DNA from: Hoyosella sp. YIM 151337
GTDB lineage: Bacteria > Actinomycetota > Actinomycetes > Mycobacteriales > Mycobacteriaceae
Assembly (NCBI RefSeq): GCF_026041215.1
Contig: NZ_JAPEIQ010000022.1
Location: 1 to 64,000, forward strand
DNA: 64,000 nt
Reading direction: 5' to 3'
In this document: piece by piece, positions 27,525-34,385 of the stretch
Layout of the letters: every line of letters begins with the position of its first letter
Numbering within the stretch: the stretch's first letter is position 1
Program-made: the position numbers and the translations under genes
Notes under the pieces: generated by a model
The model's database searches: none
Told to the model about the DNA's origin: nothing
The model's input: the letters and a program-made list of their open reading frames with translations, nothing else

Positions 27525-28337
27525 TCAGTTCGGGTTCTGTTCGGTTTCGCCCTGAGCCGACGCTGGTTTCTCGGCGACTTGTGGCTTCTCAGCTGGTGCT
27601 CCAGCCCCGAGCTGACTGCCCTTCATAGATGCGCGGATCTGTTCGAGCCTGCTGTGCCCAGCCATCTGTACGGTGGCCTGCTGGACCTCCATCATGCGGC
27701 CCTGCACAGAGTTCTTCGCCAGCTCTGAGGCGCCAAGCGCGTTGGCGTAACGGCGCTCGATCTTCTCGCGAACCGAGTCGAGACTCGGTGTGTTCGTCGG
27801 TGCCGCCAGCTCCGTCATCGACCGCAGCGAGTTACTGACCTGTTCCTGCATCTTCGCTTGTTCAAGTTGGCTGAGCAGCTTGGTGCGCTCCGCGATCTTC
27901 TGTTGCAGCATCATCGCGTTTTGCTCAACGGCGCGCTTCGCCTGTTTCGCGGCCTCGACGGACTGGTCGTGCAGAGCTTTCAGATCTTCGATATTGGCTT
28001 CCGCAGTAACAAGTTGCGCCGCAAATGCTTCGGCAGCGTTCTCGTACTCCTGCGCCTTCGCCGCGTCACCATTAGCAGCTGCCTGCTCCGACATCTGCAG
28101 AGCCTGCCGGGTACTGGCCTGGAGCTTCTCGACTTCAGCGATCTGACGGTTGAGCCGCATCTCCAACTGACGCTGGTTGCCAATCACGGCTGCGGCCTGC
28201 TGTGAAAGGGCCTGGTGCTGACGCTGTGCCTCTTCGATAGCCTGCTGAATCTGGATTTTGGGATCGGCGTTTTCGTCGATGGAAGCATTCATCTTGGCTT
28301 TCATGTAGTTCCACCATTTGACAAAAGGATTCGCCAT
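27525..28337 (-). CDS. pspA: Phage shock protein A (PspA/IM30 family)
   Basis: Peripheral membrane protein of 270 aa, the same length as the M. tuberculosis 35-kDa antigen. It is an almost continuous coiled coil: [20 protein letters not shown], then long Gln/Ala/Glu-rich helices with [14 protein letters not shown]. PspA oligomers bind stressed membranes and hold the activator ClgR inactive. The ATG at 28337 follows GGAGGTAGGGG; a 12-codon longer frame is rejected. A perfect palindrome lies 24 bp upstream of the start. Confidence 0.95.
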   Translation of the reverse strand: MANPFVKWWNYMKAKMNASIDENADPKIQIQQAIEEAQRQHQALSQQAAAVIGNQRQLEMRLNRQIAEVEKLQASTRQALQMSEQAAANGDAAKAQEYENAAEAFAAQLVTAEANIEDLKALHDQSVEAAKQAKRAVEQNAMMLQQKIAERTKLLSQLEQAKMQEQVSNSLRSMTELAAPTNTPSLDSVREKIERRYANALGASELAKNSVQGRMMEVQQATVQMAGHSRLEQIRASMKGSQLGAGAPAEKPQVAEKPASAQGETEQNPN

Positions 28338-28361
28338 CTCCCCTACCTCCGTGTCGCTTTT

Positions 28362-28380
28362 CGTCGCGGCCATCGCGACG
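28362..28380. repeat. Perfect inverted repeat in the clgR-pspA gap
   Basis: CGTCGCG-N5-CGCGACG, located 24 bp upstream of the pspA start and 125 bp past the clgR stop. It could be an operator for a pspA-specific promoter or a hairpin that adjusts pspA relative to clgR. It does not fit the reported ClgR half-site spacing, so its owner is unknown. Confidence 0.6.
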
Positions 28381-28505
28381 TCATGTCGGCCCAGACCCCT
28401 GCGGGCATGTCAATGCAGACCCGAAGGCCATGTCTGTGAATCTATCCGCTTATTCGGCCCGGCGCATCAGGGATCGCCCGTAAGACCGCGTGAAGTTCTG
28501 TTTCC

Positions 28506-28907
28506 TCACGCCGCAACGAGAGCGCCCGCCGGTGCCGTTTCTTCCGAGCCCGAGCCAGCACGGTCAGAAGTGCTGGAATCCTGCGGGATGACAACTCGGG
28601 AGCGCGTGTCATTTCGCACGCCTGCTTCCGCCGCATCACCGGAGTGGCGCGGCCCGTTGCTTCGCCCCGCAACTTCGTCGGCCAGCAGCGAACTTACGTC
28701 GAACAGCACATCGGCGAGTTCGACGTCGAGTGCACCGCAGATAGAGGCGAGCAGTTCGCTAGACGCTTCCTTCCGCCCGCGCTCGACCTCTGATAAATAA
28801 CCAAGGCTCACCCGTGCCAGGCTCGACACCTCACGTAGCGTCCGGCTTTGAGACACACGGACGCGCCGCAAGCTGTCACCTAGTGCCTCACGCAGCAGCA
28901 GCGCCAT
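28506..28907 (-). CDS. clgR: Transcriptional activator ClgR
   Basis: XRE-type regulator of 133 aa: HTH at about residues 15-55 ([20 protein letters not shown], then [16 protein letters not shown]). ClgR activates clp protease and psp genes under envelope stress. The ATG at 28907 follows GGAGG. The C-terminus ends LVAA, resembling the ssrA-like AA degron through which ClgR is cleared by ClpP in streptomycetes. It is the first gene of the psp block and is preceded by a SigE-type promoter. Confidence 0.93.
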   Translation of the reverse strand: MALLLREALGDSLRRVRVSQSRTLREVSSLARVSLGYLSEVERGRKEASSELLASICGALDVELADVLFDVSSLLADEVAGRSNGPRHSGDAAEAGVRNDTRSRVVIPQDSSTSDRAGSGSEETAPAGALVAA

Positions 28908-28978
28908 GTCGCTCCTCCATCCAGTCCCTGCACACCCAGCCCAGACATCCGTCACCAGACTGCGCGCTTCTTGCCATA

Positions 28979-29005
28979 CAACGTCCCAGAATCACCTTTG
29001 GTTCC
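28979..29005 (-). promoter_or_regulatory. SigE-type ECF promoter of the clgR-psp block
   Basis: On the minus strand GGAACC (29005-29000), a 16-bp spacer, then CGTTG (28983-28979), an exact fit to the mycobacterial SigE consensus GGAACY-N15/16-SGTTG. It is about 70 bp upstream of the clgR start codon, and clgR is a known SigE target in M. tuberculosis. Confidence 0.83.
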
Positions 29006-29081
29006 CAGCCACGATCATTTCAGGCCAAAGTGTCAACCACGCTGTGGGCCCGAAGCACGTCCGGCGCGCTTGGTACTGACT

Positions 29082-29585
29082 CTAGTCGGCACCGCGATTG
29101 AGATCGACGAGCACCTCTCCGAACGCGCGGGCGACAGCCCGGATCCGTATGTCCCAACGGCTGCCGGACAGTGCGATCTTCGCGCAGCGCGGTCCGTCCG
29201 GCCCGCAGATTCCGACATACACCGTGCCGGGAAGCACGCCTTCCTGCGGATCAGGCCCGGCAACGCCAGTCAACGACAGCCCCCACGTGGTCCCGAGCTT
29301 CTCCCGAACGCCGGATGCGAGCAACTCCGCAGTGGGGCCCGAGACTGCGCCGTCATTCTCTAATACATCGCCTGGGACATCGCCAAGCAGTCGCTTGACG
29401 TCCGTTGCATAGACGACAATCCCGCCGCGCAGTGCCGCGCTGACGCCAGGCACCCCGCCGAGAGCCGCGCTAGCAAGCCCCGCCGTGAGCGACTCAGCGC
29501 ACGCAATGGTCTCCTCGCGGCGAAGTAGCGCAGCAACCACTTTGTCCGCCCCGGTCGCCTCGACGAGCACGTCGTAAGCAATCAT
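29082..29585 (-). CDS. CinA C-terminal-domain protein (nicotinamide-nucleotide amidase type)
   Basis: Stand-alone CinA_C domain of 167 aa, homologous to PncC, which deamidates NMN to NaMN in the pyridine nucleotide cycle. Motifs: ETIACAESLTAGLASAALG, VVYATDVKRLLG and GLSLTGVAGPDPQEG. The N-terminal MoCo-like domain of full CinA is absent, as is usual for this type. The ATG at 29585 overlaps the pgsA stop as ATGA, so the two are translated together. Confidence 0.9.
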   Translation of the reverse strand: MIAYDVLVEATGADKVVAALLRREETIACAESLTAGLASAALGGVPGVSAALRGGIVVYATDVKRLLGDVPGDVLENDGAVSGPTAELLASGVREKLGTTWGLSLTGVAGPDPQEGVLPGTVYVGICGPDGPRCAKIALSGSRWDIRIRAVARAFGEVLVDLNRGAD

Positions 29586-30208
29586 CGGAGTGCATGCCTC
29601 CGCCCGTGACGGCGCAATCGAATGGCCTGAACCACGTAGTCGAGTCCGGTCACAACGGTGATGATGACTGCCAGCCCCATCAGCGTCAAACTGACCGGTG
29701 AGACCCAGTCTGGCAGCGGGAACAGGTAGAAACCTATCGCGACTGTCTGCACCAAAGTTTTGAGCTTGCCGCCGCGACTGGCCGGAATCACGCCATGACG
29801 AATGACCCAGAACCTGAGCAGCGTGATCCCGAGTTCACGGAACAAAATGATGCCCGTAATCCACCAGCTCAGTTCACCGAGCAGGGACAGGCCGATGAGC
29901 GCACCACCGATCAGGGCTTTGTCTGCAATTGGGTCGGCAAGCTTGCCGAAGTCGGTCACGAGGCCGTACTTGCGCGCCACCTGCCCATCGATGCGGTCCG
30001 TCACTGCAGCGATGACGAAGAGCATCCCAGCAGTGACCCGCCAGATGGTTGATTCTCCGTCAGCGGCGAGTAGGGCGACGAGAAACAGCGGGACGATGAG
30101 AATCCTGATGACTGTCAGGACGTTCGCAGCATTCAGCACGGGCACGACGTCATGTTCGGCGGGCGGATGCGGCAGGCTGTGGGTTCCGCCGCCGCTTGCA
30201 TGCCTCAT
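29582..30208 (-). CDS. pgsA: CDP-diacylglycerol--glycerol-3-phosphate 3-phosphatidyltransferase family enzyme
   Basis: Membrane CDP-alcohol phosphotransferase of about 208 aa. The signature D-G-x2-A-R-x8-G-x3-D-x3-D appears as DGQVARKYGLVTDFGKLAD after the TDRI start, with four to five membrane helices. Likely makes phosphatidylglycerophosphate or a related phospholipid. The start is uncertain: ATG 30208 matches family length, while GTG 30223 and GTG 30250 are in frame. The neighbourhood equals pgsA3 of M. tuberculosis (beside clgR and argA). Confidence 0.88.
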   Translation of the reverse strand: MRHASGGGTHSLPHPPAEHDVVPVLNAANVLTVIRILIVPLFLVALLAADGESTIWRVTAGMLFVIAAVTDRIDGQVARKYGLVTDFGKLADPIADKALIGGALIGLSLLGELSWWITGIILFRELGITLLRFWVIRHGVIPASRGGKLKTLVQTVAIGFYLFPLPDWVSPVSLTLMGLAVIITVVTGLDYVVQAIRLRRHGRRHALR

Positions 30209-30292
30209 GCCGGGCTGCACAGAAGGTCCCGAATCGTCACTGATGGCCACCTGCTCAGCGTATCTGGCACGTTTGCGGCTAGTCTTGCCGAC

Positions 30293-30829
30293 ATGGAAAA
30301 TTACGGCGGCGGGAGGCCCGAGTCGCCTCGGCCGGCGAGATACGCAGTCCGCCGCGCCCGCACCGCTGATGTGCCGAAAATAAAGCAGCTTATTGACATC
30401 TACGCCCCTAAAATCCTGCTCGAGAAGAACCTCGTCACGCTGTATGAATCGGTACAGGAATTCTGGGTTGCAGAGGCCGGCGAGTCCATCATCTCGTGTG
30501 GCGCGCTGCACGTCTTGTGGGCTGACCTGGGAGAGGTTCGCACCGTCGCTGTTGATCCCGCGTACAAAGGCTGTGGCGCAGGACGGGCAGTCGTGTCCCA
30601 GCTGATTGATACCGCACGCGAACTCGGACTCAGTCGGGTCTTCGTGCTGACTTTCGAAGTCACGTTCTTCTCACAACTCGGCTTCGCAGAGATCGATGGC
30701 ACGCCTGTAACCGCGGACGTCTTCGCCGAGATGCGGCGCTCGTATGACACGGGCGTCGCCGAGTTCCTGGATTTGAGTTACGTGAAGCCGAATACTCTCG
30801 GAAACACCCGAATGTTGCTCAAACTCTGA
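30293..30829 (+). CDS. argA: Amino-acid N-acetyltransferase (N-acetylglutamate synthase type, GNAT)
   Basis: GNAT protein of 178 aa similar to Rv2747: RRARTADVPKIKQLIDIYAP at the N-terminus, acetyl-CoA-binding region VRTVAVDPAYKGCGAGRAVV and the LTFEVTFFSQLGFAEID segment. In M. tuberculosis the equivalent acetylates glutamate or glutamine as the first step of arginine synthesis. ATG 30293 lacks a clear ribosome site and is 84 bp from the divergent pgsA start. Confidence 0.87.
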   Translation: MENYGGGRPESPRPARYAVRRARTADVPKIKQLIDIYAPKILLEKNLVTLYESVQEFWVAEAGESIISCGALHVLWADLGEVRTVAVDPAYKGCGAGRAVVSQLIDTARELGLSRVFVLTFEVTFFSQLGFAEIDGTPVTADVFAEMRRSYDTGVAEFLDLSYVKPNTLGNTRMLLKL

Positions 30830-30841
30830 TCGGAGGCACCC

Positions 30842-31135
30842 ATGCGGATGTTCGCGGTGGAGTACACCTATTCAAGCGAAGATGCCGAGGCCCGCTTGCG
30901 AGCCCGGCCAGCGCACCGATCGTGGCTCTCCGGACTCGTTTCGGCGGGCGTTGTTGTATCGGCTGGAGCGTTCGCGGACGGCACCGGAGCACTGATACTC
31001 GTAGCTGCCGACAAGGTCGGCGACAAAGAATCCGTGCGCAAACTGCTCGCTGATGATCCTTATGAGACTGGTGGCTTCATCCAGAAGATGCGAATCAGGG
31101 AGTGGTCGCCCGTACTCGGCACACTAGCTGAGTAG
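30842..31135 (+). CDS. YciI-like (YCII-related) small protein
   Basis: Protein of 97 aa with a ferredoxin-like alpha/beta fold: MRMFAVEYTYSSEDAEARLR at the start, HRSWLSGLVSAGVVVSAGAF in the middle and DDPYETGGFIQKMRIREW at the end. GGAGG precedes the ATG. It follows argA by 12 bp, so it is probably co-transcribed. Its stop overlaps the convergent ECF42 sigma gene by 12 bp. The family's function is not settled; the adjacent ECF module also encodes YCII/DGPF domains. Confidence 0.85.
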   Translation: MRMFAVEYTYSSEDAEARLRARPAHRSWLSGLVSAGVVVSAGAFADGTGALILVAADKVGDKESVRKLLADDPYETGGFIQKMRIREWSPVLGTLAE

Positions 31136-32434
31136 TTGCGCTGCGGATTGCACCTCGCGCAGGCGACGCCGGAGAAGCACACACACAGCCTCATTCGACA
31201 CGCTGCTGAGCGCCTCTTCATATGCCCGCACCGCTTCCGGATAGCGGGCCGCACGCCGAAGCAGGTCCGCTTGGGCGACGGCGAAGCTTGGCAGCCTCGC
31301 GAGACGCTTGTCATCGCGCAAGGTCGCGAGCTCGCGCAGTCCCGCGTCTGGCCCATCCCGGAAACCCAGCGCAATCGCGCGGTTCAGGTGTACTACCGGT
31401 GAGTCGTGCAGCCCGGCCAGCCGGTCGTACGCGGCGACAATTGTCGTCCATGCCGTCGCTGCGAATGTGGGGGCGACTGCGTGTGCACCAGCGATGACGG
31501 CTTGATAGAAGTAGGGGCCGCGCGTATCGCGGTCGTGCGCTGCGGCTGCGGATAGATGAGTGAGGCCAGCATCAATCATCTGCCGATCCCACAGGCATCG
31601 GTCTTGCTCTTCCAGCGGTACCGCACCACCTCTGGTCTCAATGCCGTCGGCACCGTCGCGGGCGAAGGCTAGCCGCGCGTCACGCCTGCTGTGCTGGAAG
31701 AGAAACAGCGCCAACAGCGACTGCACCTCACCTGCCTCAGGAACTAGTCCGTGCACCAGCTGCGTGAGGCGAATTGCTTCGGTGCACAGATCGCCGCGTA
31801 TGGCGTCGTCCCCAGCCACCGGCGCGTACCCTTCGGTGAACGTGAGATAGAGACACGACAGCACCGTCGGCACGCGTTCTCCGAACAGTTCGGGCGGCGG
31901 GACGCGCAGCGGAATCCGGGCGGTACGGATCTTCGCCTTCGCCCGCGTGAGCCGCTGCGCAACGGTTGGCTCGGGTTCAAGGAAGAGCCGTGCGATTTCG
32001 CGCGCGCTCAGGCCGAAAACGAAACGCAGGCTCAGGGCGATGCGAGCGGTCTCAGAGAGTGCCGGATGGCAGCAGGTGAAGAGAAGCTGCAGTTCTTCAT
32101 CAACGCCGCCAGACGGCCCGTGCGAAGCCACTTGTGAGACGGCGACTACCTCCGACTGTCTTTCGCGTTCGGGCCGTTGCGCCTCTCGCCGCAGTTTGTC
32201 GATCGCCCGGTTCTTCGCCGCCGTCGTGATCCAGGCGCCCGGGCGGTCGGGAACGCCGCTGCGCGGCCATGCGCGCAGCGCATCCGCGAACGCCTCCTGA
32301 ACGGCCTCCTCAGCGAGGTCCAGGCTTTGTGTCATTGCTGCAACCGCCGCGCGCGCCCGGCCCCCCTCGATCCGGAAAAGCGATTCGATCAGGGCAGGAT
32401 CCGGGATGCGCGCGGTGTCAGCCGGTGTAGTCAC
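31124..32434 (-). CDS. ECF42-group RNA polymerase sigma factor with C-terminal TPR-like extension
   Basis: Protein of 436 aa. Sigma region 2 spans about residues 15-75 (LDLAEEAVQEAFADALRAW), region 4 about 115-170 (LSLRFVFGLSAREIARLFLE), then a 250-aa helical extension (DUF6596/TPR-like; LYLTFTEGYAPVAGDDAIRG, SPVVHLNRAIALGFRDGPDA) typical of ECF42. No anti-sigma gene is adjacent; ECF42 factors are instead linked to DGPF-domain proteins, as here. GTG 32434 lies four bases beyond the stop of that partner. Confidence 0.9.
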   Translation of the reverse strand: MTTPADTARIPDPALIESLFRIEGGRARAAVAAMTQSLDLAEEAVQEAFADALRAWPRSGVPDRPGAWITTAAKNRAIDKLRREAQRPERERQSEVVAVSQVASHGPSGGVDEELQLLFTCCHPALSETARIALSLRFVFGLSAREIARLFLEPEPTVAQRLTRAKAKIRTARIPLRVPPPELFGERVPTVLSCLYLTFTEGYAPVAGDDAIRGDLCTEAIRLTQLVHGLVPEAGEVQSLLALFLFQHSRRDARLAFARDGADGIETRGGAVPLEEQDRCLWDRQMIDAGLTHLSAAAAHDRDTRGPYFYQAVIAGAHAVAPTFAATAWTTIVAAYDRLAGLHDSPVVHLNRAIALGFRDGPDAGLRELATLRDDKRLARLPSFAVAQADLLRRAARYPEAVRAYEEALSSVSNEAVCVLLRRRLREVQSAAQLLS

Positions 32435-32438
32435 AAGA

Positions 32439-33128
32439 TCACATTGACACAATTGGGCGCATTTCGACGCCGCCTTCCGCGCCAACGGGCAGGTGGAGAG
32501 CTACCTCACGCGCCGTATCCTCGTCGCACTCGAACAGGTACAGTCCATTCACCACTTCGGCTGCCTCCGCGTATGGCCCATCAGTCAGCAGCAACTGACC
32601 GCCGCGGACTCGTACCGTCGTGGCAGCCGATGCCGGGTGCAGTGCACCACCGCCACGGATAACGGAGCCATATGCGGCCCCAAACTCTGAATGTGCCTTC
32701 GCACCGTCCGCCCAGTCCGGCGTGCCGGGAGTCGGCGTGTCTCGCGCAGGCTCTCGGAGAAGCGCGACCCAGTTCTCCGTGTAACTGGGGTCCTGAAGTT
32801 GCCATTCAGCCAGTGGCCACAGCTCGATCGCGCCATCGCTGGCCGCGGGTATCCGCCGGGCAAGCTCGGTGGCAGCGTCGAGATCCTCCGCGGTGAGGAC
32901 ATACAGTCCGCCAGTGACTTCGGCAGCTTCCGTGAAAGGGCCGTCCGTGATGACACCGCCCCGTACGGCGAATCCTTGCTTGACGGGATGCAGTGCGGCG
33001 CCCCATGCCACCGCATCACCAGCAAAGCGATCGAACTCGTCGTAACCTGCGATCGCCGCGTCAAATTCCGGTGTGCCCGGAACCTCGTATTCGTTCTCAG
33101 CACCGATAAGTACAGCAAGGTAGCGCAT
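32439..33128 (-). CDS. Tandem DGPF (YCII-related) domain protein, partner of the ECF42 sigma factor
   Basis: Protein of 229 aa made of two DGPF domains: the first around residues 1-110 (ITDGPFTEAAEVTGGLYVL), the second around 115-225 (LTDGPYAEAAEVVNGLYLF). ECF42 partners are often single-domain proteins in one or more copies, so this looks like a fused pair. ATG 33128 follows GGAGAT. It is co-transcribed with the sigma gene from the motif at 33166-33192. Its role in controlling the sigma factor is not known. Confidence 0.87.
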   Translation of the reverse strand: MRYLAVLIGAENEYEVPGTPEFDAAIAGYDEFDRFAGDAVAWGAALHPVKQGFAVRGGVITDGPFTEAAEVTGGLYVLTAEDLDAATELARRIPAASDGAIELWPLAEWQLQDPSYTENWVALLREPARDTPTPGTPDWADGAKAHSEFGAAYGSVIRGGGALHPASAATTVRVRGGQLLLTDGPYAEAAEVVNGLYLFECDEDTAREVALHLPVGAEGGVEMRPIVSM

Positions 33129-33165
33129 GAGATCTCCTTCATCGATCTTTCTCGGTCACCTATGC

Positions 33166-33192
33166 GACGGACGAGAAGACAGGATTTCGACA
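33166..33192 (-). promoter_or_regulatory. Candidate ECF42-dependent promoter (autoregulation)
   Basis: On the minus strand TGTCGA (33192-33187), 17 bp, then CGTC (33169-33166). As recalled for ECF42 of Streptomyces venezuelae, target promoters carry TGTCGA at -35 and CGA/TC at -10. It lies 38 bp before the DGPF gene, so the module probably activates itself. Confidence 0.72.
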
Positions 33193-33218
33193 ACCTCCGC
33201 ACCAATTTTCGTCGAAAA

Positions 33219-34208
33219 TCAGCTGAGCTCGCGCACCTTCTCGTGACGAGTCTTCACCAGACTCGCAATCGTGACTGTGGCGAGCACCGCCACGATGAAG
33301 ACCATCGACACACCAGTAGTGACTTCGGGTACGTGGACTGGCTGACCGCTGTTAATGAAGGGAAGGTCGTTTTCGTGAAGCGCATGCAGCACCAGCTTTA
33401 CTCCGATGAAGCCGAGAATGATCGACAATCCGTGTGAGAGGTACACAAGGCGTTCGAGCAAGCCACCGATCAGGAAGTACAACTGGCGCAAGCCGAGCAG
33501 CGCGAAAGCATTGGCGGTAAAGACGATGTACGGCTCGCGTGTCAGCCCGTAGATAGCCGGGATGGAGTCAAGGGCAAACAGCAAGTCTGTGAAGCCAATC
33601 ACCACGAGGGCGAGCGCCAGTGGCGTGAAGAGTCGCTTCCCGTCTACTTTCGTGACGAGTTTGTCGCCGTCGTACTCTTCGGTGGTTGGCAGGAAACGCC
33701 GGGCGAACCGCACGACTTTCGAATCACGCTCTTCGGTAACTTCTTCTTCGTGGCCCGCTTCCTTCATCAGCTTGAACGCCGTGTAGAGCAGGAACGCACC
33801 AAAGATGTAGAAAACCCAGCTGAAGCTGTTGATCGCCGCGGCACCTACCGCGATGAACCCGGCACGCATCACCAGCGCCATCCCGATACCGATGAGGAGC
33901 ACCTTCTGCTGATACTCACGCGGTATTGCGAACGTCGCCATGATGATGACGAAGACAAAAAGGTTGTCTACGGAGAGGGCTTTTTCGGTGATGTAGCCCG
34001 CAAAGTACTCGCCGCCGTACCGAGTGCCCCAGATCCCCATCACGACGAACCCAAAGAGTATGGCGAGAGTGATGTAGAACGCCGACCATAGGCCCGATTC
34101 CCGCAGCGAAGGCGCGTGAGGGGTCTTGACGTGCGCGTAAAAGTCGAAAACAAAAAATCCAACAATGGCGGCGATGGTCACAGCCCATGCCCACAATGGC
34201 ACATTCAT
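33219..34208 (-). CDS. TerC/Alx-family integral membrane protein (probable Mn2+ exporter)
   Basis: Protein of 329 aa with about eight or nine membrane helices. Conserved TerC segments: GYITEKALSVDNLFVFVIIM and FTDLLFALDSIPAIYGLTRE, whose Asp residues in the membrane are typical of the metal-transporting Alx/MntX type. The ATG at 34208 follows GGAGGG. A yybP-ykoY riboswitch in its leader supports a manganese-related role. A tellurite-resistance function is only a historical family name. Confidence 0.9.
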   Translation of the reverse strand: MNVPLWAWAVTIAAIVGFFVFDFYAHVKTPHAPSLRESGLWSAFYITLAILFGFVVMGIWGTRYGGEYFAGYITEKALSVDNLFVFVIIMATFAIPREYQQKVLLIGIGMALVMRAGFIAVGAAAINSFSWVFYIFGAFLLYTAFKLMKEAGHEEEVTEERDSKVVRFARRFLPTTEEYDGDKLVTKVDGKRLFTPLALALVVIGFTDLLFALDSIPAIYGLTREPYIVFTANAFALLGLRQLYFLIGGLLERLVYLSHGLSIILGFIGVKLVLHALHENDLPFINSGQPVHVPEVTTGVSMVFIVAVLATVTIASLVKTRHEKVRELS

Positions 34209-34216
34209 CTACGGAG

Positions 34217-34336
34217 CCCTCCGGTGCACACAACTGAACTCCGGAGGTCTCTCCCGCCAGTTGGGCTGACCGATGGCGCCGGATCTTTCGATCGTGATGA
34301 CGACACCATCGCGTGAGGGATACTCCCCTTCGGTTG
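34217..34336 (-). ncRNA. yybP-ykoY manganese riboswitch with a sequestrable ribosome site
   Basis: The transcript leader of the TerC-family gene contains the conserved pieces of this class in order: CCGAAGGGGAGTA (34333-34321), GTCGTCATCACG and GGGAGAGACC (34253-34244). CCTCCGG at the aptamer 3' end (34247-34241) can pair either with CCGAAGG at the 5' end (P1, one mismatch) or perfectly with CCGGAGG (34224-34218), which contains the ribosome site. Metal binding should therefore free the site and raise translation. Confidence 0.85.
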
Positions 34337-34348
34337 CTCTATTGAACC

Positions 34349-34377
34349 ATCCCCGGCGGAGTTTTGCCGCCGGGGAT
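34349..34377 (-). terminator. Hairpin terminator after ftsK
   Basis: Perfect 11-bp stem ATCCCCGGCGG / CCGCCGGGGAT with a 7-nt loop, starting 8 bp beyond the ftsK stop. It separates ftsK from the riboswitch leader of the TerC-family gene on the same strand. Confidence 0.8.
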
Positions 34378-34385
34378 GAAACAAA

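Noticed and set aside
28362-28380. ClgR-binding site for the palindrome upstream of pspA
   Set aside because: The CGC/GCG elements are spaced by 7 rather than the 5 bp recalled for ClgR boxes, so it is reported only as an unassigned repeat.
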